Shown here: piece after piece, positions 12,064 to 24,212 of the stretch
How positions within the stretch are numbered: the first letter of the stretch is position 1
How the letters are laid out: each line of letters begins with the position of its first letter
Origin: Lichenibacterium ramalinae
GTDB taxonomy: Bacteria > Pseudomonadota > Alphaproteobacteria > Rhizobiales > Beijerinckiaceae
Assembly: GCF_004137085.1 (NCBI RefSeq)
Contig: NZ_QYBC01000006.1
Span: forward strand, 212,939-276,938
DNA: 64,000 nt
Reading direction: 5' to 3'
Position numbers and translations under genes: made by a program
The notes under the pieces: model-generated
The model's input: only the letters and a program-made list of their open reading frames with translations
The model's database searches: none
Told to the model about the DNA's origin: nothing

Positions 12064-12280
12064 CGCACCTCCAGGGGTCCCGCAGCGAGACCCTCACGAC
12101 AAAGACCGCAGGCCCCGTCCGGCCCCGATCAGCTTGGAGGAGAACTAATGTACCGCACTGCACTCCGCAAGGCGAAACCCGCCGCAGGCCGCTTGGCCAC
12201 AGAGTCGATGCGCCACAGTTGGAAGCCAACTGCGCGACACAGTGTCAGATCAAAGGAAGTAAAGGAGACCGGCATTGAAG

Positions 12281-12357
<77 letters not shown>

Positions 12358-12474
12358 GCGAACCGCACCGCAACTCGTTGCAGCGGCGTCGCTCGGTGTT
12401 TGTTGTTTACGGGCGGGCACCCCGGGTGTCAAGCGCCCTGCCCGGCGGGAATGGATTTTCCGGGAGCCTCCCCG

Positions 12475-13206
12475 TCACCGGAGCCGGGGCGTGCCGACCC
12501 GCCAGCGCGCGATCTCCTGCGGGGTGAGGATGTGGATCGACTCGGGCTCGATCTGTTCGGCCTCGGCGATGGCGGCCGGGTTGACCCCCATGAGCTTGGT
12601 GTAGGTGCTCAGCGCCGTCACGAGTTCACCCGTCCCGTAGCTGCGCGTCGTCGATTCGCCACCGCCGAACAGGTCGAAGTTGTGGCTGTAGATGGCCATG
12701 CGGTGGATGCCGAGGTGGCTGCCCGGCGGGATGATGCGCCTCTTGCCGCCGAAGAAGGCGTAGACGCAGGCCGACATGCAATAGCCCGACACGACGTGGA
12801 GCTCGTCGGATGCGTCGGCAGTCCTGGCCCGGGCGACGAGAACGCTGGCGCCGAACTGGCGCAGCAGCATGCCGAGCTTCATCGCCCCGACCACCGTGCC
12901 GCCGGGCGAGTTCAGCAGCACCAGCGGGCGGAAATCCGGGTCGCCGGAATGCTGCTCGACGAAGGCCTTGAAGGCGTCGGCCGTGTCGTTGGTGATCTCG
13001 CCCTGCGCGCTGATGACGTCGGCCCGCACCTCGGCATCGCGGCAATGGCGACGGCCGCAGGGCGCCGGGCCCGAGATGGTGAGCAGTTCGAAGCCCATGG
13101 GTTCGGCGGCGTCGGCGGCCGCCACCGGCAGCAGCGTGACGGACGCCGACGCGACGACGGCGGCCGAAAGCAGACCTCGGCCCCAGGCGGCACCGATGCG
13201 TCGCAG
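12475..13206 (-). CDS. Periplasmic ClpP/crotonase-fold protein (COG3904-like)
   Basis: About 240 residues. An N-terminal hydrophobic segment (GLLSAAVVASASVTLLPVAAADAAE) looks like a signal peptide. The body resembles the ClpP-like periplasmic family: a glycine-rich oxyanion segment (LVLLNSPGGTVVGAMKLG), a candidate nucleophile Ser in SGYCMSACVYAFFGG, and a conserved His (GSHLGIHRM). Two Cys flank the serine region. The substrate is unknown. The start is a problem: between tRNA-Val and the signal peptide there is no in-frame ATG, GTG or TTG. The only plausible codon is the CTG at 13206; the ATG at 13211 is out of frame. A small indel or a non-canonical start is possible. Confidence 0.72.
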   Translation of the reverse strand: MRRIGAAWGRGLLSAAVVASASVTLLPVAAADAAEPMGFELLTISGPAPCGRRHCRDAEVRADVISAQGEITNDTADAFKAFVEQHSGDPDFRPLVLLNSPGGTVVGAMKLGMLLRQFGASVLVARARTADASDELHVVSGYCMSACVYAFFGGKRRIIPPGSHLGIHRMAIYSHNFDLFGGGESTTRSYGTGELVTALSTYTKLMGVNPAAIAEAEQIEPESIHILTPQEIARWRVGTPRLR

Positions 13207-13229
13207 GACATGGCGGGAACGCGGGGCGA

Positions 13230-13305
13230 TGGTGGGCGGTGACGGGCTCGAACCGCCGACATTCTCGGTGTAAACGAGACGCTCTACCGACTGAGCTAAC
13301 CGCCC
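13230..13305 (-). tRNA. tRNA-Val(UAC)
   Basis: Minus-strand cloverleaf: acceptor GGGCGGT/ACCGCCC, D arm GCTC/GAGC, anticodon stem TCTCG/CGAGA with loop TTTACAC (anticodon TAC), T arm GGCGG-TTCGAGC-CCGTC, discriminator A and encoded CCA at 13230-13232. Confidence 0.97.
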
Positions 13306-13457
13306 CAAAAACCCGGTTGACGCGATGTCATAACGCATTCGCCGCAGCCTTCCAAGTCGACTTCGGCTCCCTCGCGGGGCGCCGGACATGGGCCCTATCG
13401 AACACCGCCCGCCGGCCTTGCACAAGGCACGCCATGCCGCAGCGGACCCCGACTCGC

Positions 13458-13495
13458 CGACAGGGCCGCACCCCTCGCGGAGCACGGCCCTGTCG
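13458..13495 (-). terminator. Stem-loop downstream of lon
   Basis: An 11-bp perfect inverted repeat (CGACAGGGCCG / CGGCCCTGTCG) with a 16-nt loop lies 24 bp after the lon stop. There is no clear U-run, so it may be a transcript-end hairpin or need other factors. Confidence 0.55.
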
Positions 13496-13518
13496 CTGGT
13501 CTCAAAGTCGAGTCGTCC

Positions 13519-15945
<2,427 letters not shown>

Positions 15946-16361
15946 GCTGCATCCTATCGGGAGTGAGACGCTCGTCGGCGCTTCTCCTGAAGCCGCCGGC
16001 GCTTGTTCGCCGCCTCCCCGCCGGGTCCGGTGTCCACACCCGCCCGACGCGTCGACGGCGCGCCACGGGGCCAGGAAACCCGCACCCCGGAGCATGAGGC
16101 GACCGGATCAGGCGGCCTGCGCCGCCCCGTCGCCGATGCCCTTCTGCGAAGATGGCGGTCACGCAACCGTCATTCAAGATCGAATCCGCCCACCCCGCCC
16201 GGCACGGCCCGCCCCGGGCAAAATCCGCGGCGGGCAAGCTCCGCGGCGGGGCCGCGCGGCTCCAGGCGCGGGTGAGGCAGAGTCGGATGCGACGCTACCG
16301 GACGCGCGGGGCCACGATGCGAGAGGGGCAGGGTCGTCGCCGACCCTGCCCCTCGAAGCCG
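15946..16361. other. Intergenic region between clpX and lon
   Basis: No gene seen. It contains the clpX-proximal hairpin (16323-16354) and must hold the lon promoter, but I could not identify a convincing heat-shock promoter by eye. Confidence 0.6.
16323..16354 (-). terminator. Stem-loop downstream of clpX
   Basis: A 13-bp perfect inverted repeat (GAGGGGCAGGGTC / GACCCTGCCCCTC) with a 6-nt loop begins 7 bp after the clpX stop. It lacks a long U-tract but its position and strength fit a terminator. Confidence 0.65.
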
Positions 16362-17639
16362 TCAGGCGCTGGCCGCCCCGGTGCCGGTCTTCTCGGCCCC
16401 GCGTTCCGAGTAGATGTAGAGGGGTCTGGCGTTGCCCTCCACCACCTCGGGGCCGATCACCACCTGCTCCACGCCGTCGAGGCCCGGCAGGTCGAACATC
16501 GTGTCGAGCAGGATGCCCTCCATGATGGAGCGCAGCCCGCGGGCGCCGGTCCGGCGCTCGATCGCCTTCTTGGCGACGACGTTGAGCGCCTCGTCCTGGA
16601 ACATCAGCTCCGTCGATTCCATCTCGAAGAGCCGCTGGTACTGCTTCACCAGCGCGTTCTTGGGCTCGGTGAGGATCTTCTTCAGGGCCTCCTCGTCGAG
16701 GTCCTCCAGCGTCGCGATGACGGGCAGGCGGCCGACGAACTCGGGGATGAGCCCGAACTTCAGCAGGTCCTCGGGCTCCACCTTGCGGAACACCTCGCCG
16801 GTGCGCCGGTCGTCCGGGGCCTGGACCGTGGCGCCGAAGCCGATCGACGTGCCCTTGCCGCGGCCCGAGATGATCTTCTCGAGGCCCGCGAAGGCGCCGC
16901 CGCAGATGAACAGGATGTTGGTGGTATCCACCTGCAGGAATTCCTGCTGGGGATGCTTGCGGCCACCCTGGGGCGGCACCGACGCCACCGTGCCCTCCAT
17001 GATCTTCAGCAGCGCCTGCTGGACGCCCTCGCCCGACACGTCCCGGGTGATGGAAGGGTTGTCGGACTTGCGCGAGATCTTGTCGATCTCGTCGATGTAG
17101 ACGATGCCGCGCTGCGCCCGCTCGACGTTGTAGTCGGAGGCCTGCAGCAACTTCAGGATGATGTTCTCGACATCCTCGCCGACGTAGCCGGCTTCGGTCA
17201 GCGTCGTGGCATCCGCCATGGTGAAGGGCACGTCGAGGATGCGGGCCAGGGTCTGGGCCAGCAGCGTCTTGCCCGAGCCGGTCGGCCCGATCAGCAGGAT
17301 GTTGGACTTCGCCAGCTCGACGTCGTTGTGCTTCGCGGCATGGTTGAGCCGCTTGTAATGGTTGTGCACCGCGACCGACAGAACGCGCTTCGCCTGCGGC
17401 TGGCCGATCACGTAATCGTCCAGGACCTTGCAGATCTCGCGCGGGGTCGGGATGCCATCCCGGCGGTTCACCAGCGACGACTTGTTCTCCTCGCGGATGA
17501 TGTCCATGCAGAGCTCGACGCATTCATCGCAGATGAACACCGTCGGACCCGCGATCAGCTTGCGCACCTCGTGCTGGCTCTTGCCGCAGAAGGAGCAATA
17601 TAGCGTGTTCTTCGAGTCGCTGCCGCCGGCTTTGCTCAT
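16362..17639 (-). CDS. clpX: ATP-dependent Clp protease ATP-binding subunit ClpX
   Basis: Hexameric AAA+ unfoldase that feeds ClpP; 425 aa. The N-terminal zinc-binding domain has two CxxC pairs (LYCSFCGKS and [10 protein letters not shown]). Then come Walker A ([17 protein letters not shown]), Walker B ([11 protein letters not shown]), and the C-terminal sensor region ([17 protein letters not shown]). Start ATG 17639 ([11 protein letters not shown]) is preceded by a short purine-rich SD; the frame extends 16 codons further without homology. It is 264 bp downstream of clpP. Confidence 0.97.
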   Translation of the reverse strand: MSKAGGSDSKNTLYCSFCGKSQHEVRKLIAGPTVFICDECVELCMDIIREENKSSLVNRRDGIPTPREICKVLDDYVIGQPQAKRVLSVAVHNHYKRLNHAAKHNDVELAKSNILLIGPTGSGKTLLAQTLARILDVPFTMADATTLTEAGYVGEDVENIILKLLQASDYNVERAQRGIVYIDEIDKISRKSDNPSITRDVSGEGVQQALLKIMEGTVASVPPQGGRKHPQQEFLQVDTTNILFICGGAFAGLEKIISGRGKGTSIGFGATVQAPDDRRTGEVFRKVEPEDLLKFGLIPEFVGRLPVIATLEDLDEEALKKILTEPKNALVKQYQRLFEMESTELMFQDEALNVVAKKAIERRTGARGLRSIMEGILLDTMFDLPGLDGVEQVVIGPEVVEGNARPLYIYSERGAEKTGTGAASA

Positions 17640-17903
17640 TGTCGTCTCCAGTCCGACCCGGCTCGCGCCGGGCGCGATTCGAATCACTTTTAGAAATTAG
17701 CCGCGGCCGGCTAACGAACCGTAGCGCCCCGGACCCGGACCGTGCGGCTCGCGCCGCCGCGGTCCGTGGCCCGACTCCCGATGCGACCACAGCCGGGGCG
17801 AGAGATCAACCCACGCCCGAGCCGCGGCTGCCCCGCAGGGCCGGCGACCGCCCCGTGCGAGGCCGGCCCACCGGCAGGGCCGTCGAGCCTCAGGCGCCTC
17901 GAA

Positions 17904-18536
17904 TCACTTGCCGTCCGTCGCGGGCTCGACGCGCTGCACCTCGACACGGTCGATGATGCCGAACTCGCGCGCCTCGTCCGCCGTCATGAAATGGTCGCGG
18001 TCGAGCGTGTTTTCAATCGTGTCGTAGTCGCGGCCGGTGTGCTTGACGTAGATCTCGTTCAGCCGTCGCTTGATCTTCATGATGTCCTCGGCGTGGCGGA
18101 GGATATCGGAAGCCTGGCCCTGGAAGCCGCCCGAGGGCTGGTGCACCATGACGCGGGCGTTGGGCAGCGCGAAGCGCATGCCGGCCTCGCCGGCGCAGAG
18201 CAGCAGCGAGCCCATGGACGCCGCCTGGCCGACGCAGAGCGTCGACACCTTGGGGCGGATGAACTGCATCGTGTCGTAGATGGCGAGGCCCGCCGTCACG
18301 ACGCCGCCCGGCGAGTTGATATAGAGGGAGATCTCCTTCTTGGGGTTCTCCGCCTCCAGGAACAACAGCTGGGCGATGATCACCGAGGCCATCTGGTCTT
18401 CGACCGGCCCGGTGAGGAAGATGATGCGCTCACGCAGCAGGCGAGAATAGATGTCGAAGCCCCGCTCGCCGCGGCTTGTGTTCTCGATCACCTGCGGGAT
18501 GAGGTAGTTGTTGTATACCGCGATGGGATCCTGCAT
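17904..18536 (-). CDS. clpP: ATP-dependent Clp protease proteolytic subunit
   Basis: Tetradecameric serine protease, 210 aa. The catalytic triad regions are all visible: Ser in [13 protein letters not shown], His in [16 protein letters not shown], and Asp in [17 protein letters not shown]. The glycine-rich segment [17 protein letters not shown] that positions substrate is intact. It lies between tig and clpX in the conserved proteostasis cluster, with 137 bp to tig. Confidence 0.97.
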   Translation of the reverse strand: MQDPIAVYNNYLIPQVIENTSRGERGFDIYSRLLRERIIFLTGPVEDQMASVIIAQLLFLEAENPKKEISLYINSPGGVVTAGLAIYDTMQFIRPKVSTLCVGQAASMGSLLLCAGEAGMRFALPNARVMVHQPSGGFQGQASDILRHAEDIMKIKRRLNEIYVKHTGRDYDTIENTLDRDHFMTADEAREFGIIDRVEVQRVEPATDGK

Positions 18537-18635
18537 CGGACCGGCCCTCTTCCCTGTCAGCGGCCGCGATGGCCGCGCATCGAATATAAGTGCGGTCCGG
18601 CGGAGCGCAACTCGCGCCGGACCGTGCCGCGGAAG

Positions 18636-18667
18636 CGGCCCCGGCGCGGTTCTCCGCGCCGGGGCCG
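18636..18667 (-). terminator. GC-rich stem-loop downstream of tig
   Basis: A 14-bp perfect inverted repeat (CGGCCCCGGCGCGG / CCGCGCCGGGGCCG) with a 4-nt loop starts 6 bp after the tig stop codon, between tig and clpP. It may end or attenuate the tig transcript. Confidence 0.65.
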
Positions 18668-18673
18668 AGCCGC

Positions 18674-20095
18674 TCAGGCGCCCTCGGACTCGGCGACTGC
18701 CGGGGCCGCCTCGGCGGAGAAGCCGTCGCCCGCGGGGGCGCCGTCCTCGTCATCCTGCGGCTTGAACAGCTCCTCGCGCGACACGGTGCGCTCGTTGACC
18801 TTCGCCTGCGACACGATGTGGTCGACGACCTTCTCCTCGAACAGCGGCGCCTTGAGCTCGCTCAGCGCCTGCGGGTTCTTGGTGTAGTGCTCCCACACCT
18901 GCTTCTCCTGGCCGGGGTACTGCCGGGTCAGCTCGACCAGGGCCTTGCCGACCTCGTTGTCCTCGACCTTGATGCCGGCCTTCTCGCCGACCTCGGCCAG
19001 GACGAGGCCGAGCCGCACGCGGCGCTCGGCGATGCGGCGATATTCCGCACGGGCGGCCTCCTCGGTGGTGCCCTCGTCGGCGAAGCCCTTGCCCGAGCGC
19101 TGCTGCTCGGCCTGCACCTGCCGCCAGATGTTGTCGAACTCCTGCGTCACCAGGCCCTCGGGCAGCTCGAAGCTGTAGCGTTTGTCGAGCGCGTCGAGCA
19201 GCGAGCGCTTGATCTTGTCGCGCGAGGCCCGGGCGAAGTCGTCCTGCATGCGCGAGCGGATCGCCTCGCGCAGGGCCTCGAAGCTGTCGAAGCCGAAGGT
19301 CTTGGCGAAATCGTCGTCGAGCTTCACCTCGCCCGGAGCGCCGATCTCCCGCACCTTGACGTCGAAGGTCGCGTCCTTGCCGGCGAGGTCGGTGGAGCCG
19401 TAGTCGGCCGGGAACGTGACGGTGATGCGGCGGTCCTCGCCGGCTTTCATGCCGATCAGCTGGTCCTCGAAGCCCGGGATGAAGTTGCCCGAGCCCAGCA
19501 CCAGCGGCATGTCCTCGCCCTTGCCGCCCTCGAAGGGAACGTCGTCGACGCGGCCCTCGAAATCGATCTTGACCCGGTCGCCCGAAGCCGCGACGGCGTC
19601 GTCGCCCTCCTTGGCGTCGTAGCCGCGGCCGCTTTCGGCCAGCTGGTCGATCGAGCGCTGGATCTCGTCGTCCGAGATGTCGGCGACCGTACGCTCGAGC
19701 TCGAGGTCCTCGAAGGAGCCGGTCTCGAAGGCCGGGATGGTCTCGACCGCGACGGTGAAGCTGAGGTCGCCCTCCGCCTCCATGGCGCGCTCCACCTCGG
19801 CCTGGTCGCTGGCGAGGTCGATCTTGGGCTCCAGCGCCAGGCGGAGGCCGTTATCCTCGACGATCTTGCGGTTGGCCTCGTTCACGGCGTTCTGGACGAC
19901 GTCGCCCATGATGGACCGCCCATAGAGGCGCTTCAGATGCGACAGCGGCACCTTGCCGGGACGGAACCCGTTGATGCGGACCTTGTCCTTCATCCCCACG
20001 AGTTCGCTCTGGAGGCGAGACGCCAGATCGGCGGCCGGGAGAACGACCTTGTATTCCCGCCGCAACCCCTGCGCGCTGATCTCGGTAACCTGCAT
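18674..20095 (-). CDS. tig: Trigger factor
   Basis: Ribosome-bound chaperone and prolyl isomerase, 473 aa. The N-terminal ribosome-binding motif is seen in [17 protein letters not shown]. The central FKBP-like domain runs from about residue 150 to 245 ([43 protein letters not shown]). The helical C-terminal arms follow and end in an acidic, low-complexity tail. It heads the tig-clpP-clpX-lon cluster. Confidence 0.97.
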   Translation of the reverse strand: MQVTEISAQGLRREYKVVLPAADLASRLQSELVGMKDKVRINGFRPGKVPLSHLKRLYGRSIMGDVVQNAVNEANRKIVEDNGLRLALEPKIDLASDQAEVERAMEAEGDLSFTVAVETIPAFETGSFEDLELERTVADISDDEIQRSIDQLAESGRGYDAKEGDDAVAASGDRVKIDFEGRVDDVPFEGGKGEDMPLVLGSGNFIPGFEDQLIGMKAGEDRRITVTFPADYGSTDLAGKDATFDVKVREIGAPGEVKLDDDFAKTFGFDSFEALREAIRSRMQDDFARASRDKIKRSLLDALDKRYSFELPEGLVTQEFDNIWRQVQAEQQRSGKGFADEGTTEEAARAEYRRIAERRVRLGLVLAEVGEKAGIKVEDNEVGKALVELTRQYPGQEKQVWEHYTKNPQALSELKAPLFEEKVVDHIVSQAKVNERTVSREELFKPQDDEDGAPAGDGFSAEAAPAVAESEGA

Positions 20096-20265
20096 CGTCT
20101 TCGTCCTTCAACACTCGTCTCGGTGCCGTCAATCGGCGTAACATGGCCCCGGGCACGCCGCAGCACCGGCGCGCCGGATGCGGCGCCGAACTGCGGATGG
20201 CGACACGAGGGGATCGGGGGACCGCTGCGGGTCGCCGCGCGCTCCCGTCAGCGGCCGGCCGAGCC

Positions 20266-20300
20266 GGTGCGGGCGGAGGGACTCGAACCCCCACGACGTG
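20266..20300 (-). other. tRNA-Leu-like 3' fragment (T arm plus acceptor end), possible att scar
   Basis: On the minus strand there is a T-arm and acceptor-like end. Its 19-bp core (20276-20294) is identical to the T arm of the intact tRNA-Leu at 21158-21176. The 5' half of a cloverleaf is missing, and the preceding hairpin (GACCGGA/TCCGGTC, loop CAAGGAT) has no legitimate anticodon loop. The fragment lies 61 bp beyond the end of a decayed recombinase, as expected for an old attachment site. It is in inverted orientation relative to the intact tRNA. Confidence 0.5.
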
Positions 20301-20360
20301 AGTGACCGGAATCCTTGTCCGGTCCGCCGTCGTTGCTTGGCTCGTAACCCATTGACCGCG

Positions 20361-20720
20361 CTAGCTGTTCCAGAACCGCTCGTGCCCCGACTGTGGCATG
20401 TGGCAGGGTTCCGGGGCCGGTTCTGCCACAAGCCGCGCGCACTGGACGCAGTCCAGTGTCATCGCCGCCATGGCCGCTTCTAGCGCGGTCGGGCTCATGT
20501 GGATATAGCGTTGTGCGGTGGTGATGGAGCGGTGCCCCATGACGCACGGGATCGCCGTGGCGTCGATCCCGGTCTCGCGATTCGCTCCGTCGAGCCGGAC
20601 CAGGCGGTCGTGGGAGGCCCTTCGTTCCGAAACCGTCGACGTCTTGGCCAGCGCCGAGAGCTTGCGGTTGAGGGTGGCCGGCGTGCCGCCCCGCCTGCGG
20701 AGCACCCGGACGTCGTCGTC
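20361..20720 (-). pseudogene. Tyrosine recombinase (integrase) remnant
   Basis: The minus-strand frame preserves two integrase segments joined with the middle missing: ATLNRKLSALAK, as in the core-binding domain, and CVMGHRSITTAQRYIHMSP, the C-terminal box containing the His and the nucleophile Tyr. The catalytic Arg and the HxxR box are absent, and the open frame upstream is unlike any integrase, so this is a decayed gene with an internal deletion. It ends beside a tRNA-like fragment, which suggests an ancient integration event separate from the island that starts at 36.8 kb. Confidence 0.6.
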
Positions 20721-21102
20721 CGGGGGGCGACGCCCACGCGCACGCAAGCCGTCCTCCCCCATGGAATGATCGGCACGGCTGTCGATGTCGTTCGTTCGGG
20801 ATGATCGCTGGTGCGCCCGGAAGCGTTCCCAGGCGTGATCTCGAATCGCGTCGAAGCGGTCAGGTCCCGCCCCCTGCCGGGCCGGGATGTGGCTTCCCTG
20901 AGCCGGAGCGGCGCCCTCCTGGGATGCCTGGTCCTTGATCGGCGGAGCGCCCTTCAGGACGTGGAGCGTGGATCCCAGCTTCCAGGATGCCGCCTCCGCT
21001 TGGGTCCTGCACAGGCGCCAAGCCGATCGTCTCGTGCGAGATCGCGGCCTCGAAGCCGCTTCCCCGCTCGCTGATGGGCATGGTATGAACGGCCGTGTGC
21101 CT

Positions 21103-21187
21103 GCCCGCATGGCGGAATTGGTAGACGCAGCAGATTTAGGTTCTGCCGCCGAAAGGTGTGGGGGTTCGAGTCCCTCTGCGGGCACCA
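21103..21187 (+). tRNA. tRNA-Leu(UAG)
   Basis: Class II tRNA: acceptor GCCCGCA/TGCGGGC, D loop with GGAATTGGTAGACGC, anticodon stem GCAGA/TCTGC with loop TTTAGGT (anticodon TAG), long variable arm, T arm GGGGG-TTCGAGT-CCCTC, discriminator A and encoded CCA. Confidence 0.97.
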
Positions 21188-22171
21188 CGCCTCGAAGCGA
21201 GCGACGGGCACCTCCCCACTCCCATGCGCGCGCGAACGCCTGAAGGGAGATGATCTCCCTCTCGCAAGCCAGACCTCCCGCAGTGCCAACACAGCGGCGA
21301 ATCAGCATTCCACGTTCGGCACGTCAGCCATCATGAGGTCCGCTCGCCTGGACCAGACGCAACAAGGCTCGATCCGATCATGGTGGCCATCAGTACGATG
21401 ATGGCCTCGTAGCGGATCATTGAAAACCAAACTTTGGTGCTTCAAGGACAGGGGCAAAACGAAGACGTAGCGTTCCGGACCAGACCGCTTGCACCCCTTC
21501 CCTCGACAAGAGGTCGCGCAGCGCCGACCTCTGGCGATTCCAGCAAACTCACGGGAAAGCTCTCCCATCCCGGGGAGACGGCGGGCCGACCAGGGCATGC
21601 GGGCGTGACGCGCCTGCGAGCGGCGCCGGACCAGGGTGTCGCAAAGCCCACTCTCTTCCCACAACTCCTGAGTGGCAGGAGTCTCGCCTGGGAGGCCGGA
21701 GAGACATGATCGGAGTTTGCACCAGAAAAGGTCACGGGGTGGTCGATAACCCGTGAGCCACCGGGAGGAAGGCTCCGCACGACGCGGCGCCCGCGGCGAT
21801 GATTCCAGGGTCGGCAGCGGTTGACGTCCGCGGTACCGGTGCCAGCCGCTGGAACGGCATGCTCGATCCAGAGAAAGACGATGCTGGATCAGACGATTAG
21901 CCCCTGGTCGCCCTCCCGGTCCGGCGTGGCTGCCCGACATCCGTCCGCGGCTGGGCGCCGTATCGCATCCGGGCCATCCACCGCGGGCGGCCGAGCGTGA
22001 TGGCAGCCCGGCACGGGGGAGCGCATCGCGCGTCGATCACCGACGACTTCTCATGGTCTTCCGGTAGAAACCGAGGGCATCGACAGCCCACTTCCGAACC
22101 GGACGACCCATGCCGCCTCAGCTGGAGCTAAGCTGCATATGCTACCCCTGCGGGCGCATCGTGGGGATTCG
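21188..22171. other. Region without a recognisable gene
   Basis: About 1 kb between tRNA-Leu and the membrane protein. Open frames exist on both strands but have the Arg/Pro/Ala-rich composition of chance frames in GC-rich DNA and no family resemblance. Composition and position suggest degraded accessory DNA. Confidence 0.55.
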
Positions 22172-23485
22172 ATGAGCGTCATGAGCTTGGCCGCGTTGCG
22201 GCCCGGGGCCAGCACCGTCAAAGCGGCAGTCCTGTCGGTGACCCCGGGCGTCTTCTTGGCCGGACTCGTCTGGAGAAGCCCTGGCCTGTTCCTGGAGCCC
22301 CGGATCTGGGCCGAGGAAGGCCACCTGTACCTCGCCCCCATGCGACACCTCTCGGTGCTCAGGGGGCTGGGGCTGGTGGTGAACGGAAATTATCAGCTCG
22401 CCACCAATGCCATCGTGGAGGTGGCCCGCGCGGTGCCCCCGAGGGACTTCGCCGTGGTGACGACGTACCTGTCCCTCCTGGTGTCCCTGGCGGCCTGCTA
22501 CATGCTGGGGCGGACGCTGGTGGCCCGTGGCCTGCCGGTGCTGGTGGGGGTCGCCGCCGCGGCCATGATGTCGCTCGTGGCGGCAGGCTACGAGGTCTAT
22601 CTCAACGCCACGAACGTGCAGTGGACGTGCTCCCTCGTGGCGCTCCTCATCTGCCTCTCGGAGCAGGTCCCGGCGGGAAGCGTCACGGCGGTGTTGCGGT
22701 TCGGGCTCCTGGCAGTCTGCGGCCTCACGGGCCTGCCGTCCTGCATCCTCGCTCCGGTGTTCCTGGCGGGCGCCCTGAGGCGACGCTCCGCTTACGGCTG
22801 GGTCCTGGTCGCCGTCATCGCCGCTGCGTCCTGTGTCCAACTCGGGATCGTCTTGGCGCACCGGGGCGAGATCGCGCGGCCCTTCAACCTGACCTGGATG
22901 ACGACGGCGGCACTCTCGCTTCATGCCGCCTTCGGTCCCTTCCTTCCGGCGGTCTCGGTGGACGGCCTCGGGGTCTCCATGGGCGATCCCATCCACGCGT
23001 CCCAGCTCGCCATGCAGGGCGGCTTGGTGCTGGCCCTGGTGGGCCTGGTGGCGTGGGAGAGCCTGGGGCCGGGCCTCACGCTCGGGCTCATCGGGGCCGC
23101 CGTATGGGCTTCCCTGGTGAACGAGGTGGGCGCCCTCGACACGATCGCCGGTCTGATGTCCGGGGTCGGAGGTGGCCGCTACTTCTTCCTGGCGGGCTGC
23201 TGTGTGGCGATCCTGCTGGCGGCAGGGCTCGCTTCCCCGGTCAGGGCGATGCGGGCGATCGCAGGGGTGATGGTGGCCCTGATCCTGTGCAATGGGGTGC
23301 TGGAAGCTCGGGAGGCAGGCTGGACGCGGATGTTCCTGACAGGCCCCTCCCATGCTGCCCAGGTCGATGCCTGCCGGCCAGGAGCTCCCTGCACGGTGAG
23401 GGAGTGGCCCCTGCACGCGAACCTATGGGTCACGGTGGATGGTCCGCAGGGGTCTCCCTCAGGGGATCATCCATCGTCCCCTTGA
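22172..23485 (+). CDS. Polytopic membrane protein of unknown function
   Basis: A 437-aa protein with roughly nine to eleven hydrophobic segments. The loop after the first segment contains FLEPRIWAEEGHLYLAPM, with acidic residues near a membrane boundary. That arrangement resembles GT-C glycosyltransferases, which use an Asp/Glu in their first large outer loop, but this is only a resemblance. The C-terminal ~45 residues contain two Cys (DACRPGAPC) and are probably extracytoplasmic. I chose ATG 22172 (MSVMSLAALRPG), preceded by GGGGA six bases upstream; ATG 22139 is an alternative. It stands alone in a gene-poor pocket next to an integration scar, so it may be acquired. Confidence 0.65.
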   Translation: MSVMSLAALRPGASTVKAAVLSVTPGVFLAGLVWRSPGLFLEPRIWAEEGHLYLAPMRHLSVLRGLGLVVNGNYQLATNAIVEVARAVPPRDFAVVTTYLSLLVSLAACYMLGRTLVARGLPVLVGVAAAAMMSLVAAGYEVYLNATNVQWTCSLVALLICLSEQVPAGSVTAVLRFGLLAVCGLTGLPSCILAPVFLAGALRRRSAYGWVLVAVIAAASCVQLGIVLAHRGEIARPFNLTWMTTAALSLHAAFGPFLPAVSVDGLGVSMGDPIHASQLAMQGGLVLALVGLVAWESLGPGLTLGLIGAAVWASLVNEVGALDTIAGLMSGVGGGRYFFLAGCCVAILLAAGLASPVRAMRAIAGVMVALILCNGVLEAREAGWTRMFLTGPSHAAQVDACRPGAPCTVREWPLHANLWVTVDGPQGSPSGDHPSSP

Positions 23486-23859
23486 TCGTGACCATCAAGG
23501 TCGACGTCCTGTCCCCATGCGAGCGGGTCCCAACGGTCCGGGGCCCGACGTCCTGCAGGTCCCGCTGCGGCGGCTCCACCTCGTGCTCGTCGACGACCGG
23601 CTCGCAGCCTGCGCCTGGGCTTCGACCCGGTCGGCCACGGCCGTCGTACGGGCGTGGAGGCCAGACAATGAAACGCACCTCGTCCACGAGGAGCCGGGGG
23701 CTCGATGTTCAAGCCAGCGAGCAGGGGCCAGGAATCGGATCCTGACCCCAGGGCGTCCACCGGATCGGCGAAGCCCGCCCGTCTCGCGACCCGCCAACCC
23801 GGACGAAGCGTCTCATCGATGCCCGAGACGCTGACGGCGAAAGAGTGGGCCGGCCCGGC
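23486..23859. other. Region without a recognisable gene
   Basis: Several overlapping frames are open on both strands but none has convincing initiation signals or protein-like composition. Nothing else was recognised. Confidence 0.5.
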
Positions 23860-24015
23860 TCACGGCAGGGGCCGGCTGAAGGCCGCGACCGCGAAGGTCA
23901 TCACGGCCAGCGGTGCGGGGCCGCCGGCGTGGACGTGCCCGGCGAGGGCGAACCCCGCCGGGATCGCCAGCGCGACGGCGCCGAGCAGGATCCGGGATCT
24001 CGTCTTGGGCCTCAT
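23860..24015 (-). CDS. Small hydrophobic protein (hypothetical)
   Basis: A possible 51-aa protein starting MRPKTRSRILLG, with one or two hydrophobic segments separated by GHVHAGGPAP. The N-terminus looks like a signal peptide or anchor. A GGAGG Shine-Dalgarno lies about 6 bases before the ATG at 24015, which is the main support. It is divergent from the multicopper-oxidase-like gene 197 bp away. No family was recognised. Confidence 0.42.
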   Translation of the reverse strand: MRPKTRSRILLGAVALAIPAGFALAGHVHAGGPAPLAVMTFAVAAFSRPLP

Positions 24016-24212
24016 GGACCGCCTCCGCGGCGCCGGCCCCCCTGGCCGGCACGTCGCGCTTCGGGCGCAAGCCGCGGGCCAGGGCGCGGCGTGTCGGACC
24101 GGGACAGTCCGCGGCGGGTTCGCCGAGGCGGCCCGAGCCGCCACGCGTGTAAGGTGCCGTCGTGCGGCGCGTCCCGGAATGGCCCGGCGCGTGCCGTGAC
24201 GGGACGGTTTCC

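Noticed and set aside
12148..12280. Plus-strand ATG with a fine GGAGGA ribosome site between nuoA and tRNA-Asp
   Set aside because: The frame has no stop before tRNA-Asp and reads through it; product [14 protein letters not shown] has no resemblance to a known protein.
20266..20345. A complete tRNA on the minus strand
   Set aside because: T arm and acceptor 3' part are good, but there is no matching 5' acceptor strand or D arm and no valid anticodon loop.
21331..21940. Overlapping open frames on both strands downstream of tRNA-Leu
   Set aside because: Composition and lack of start signals suggest chance frames; none resembles a family.
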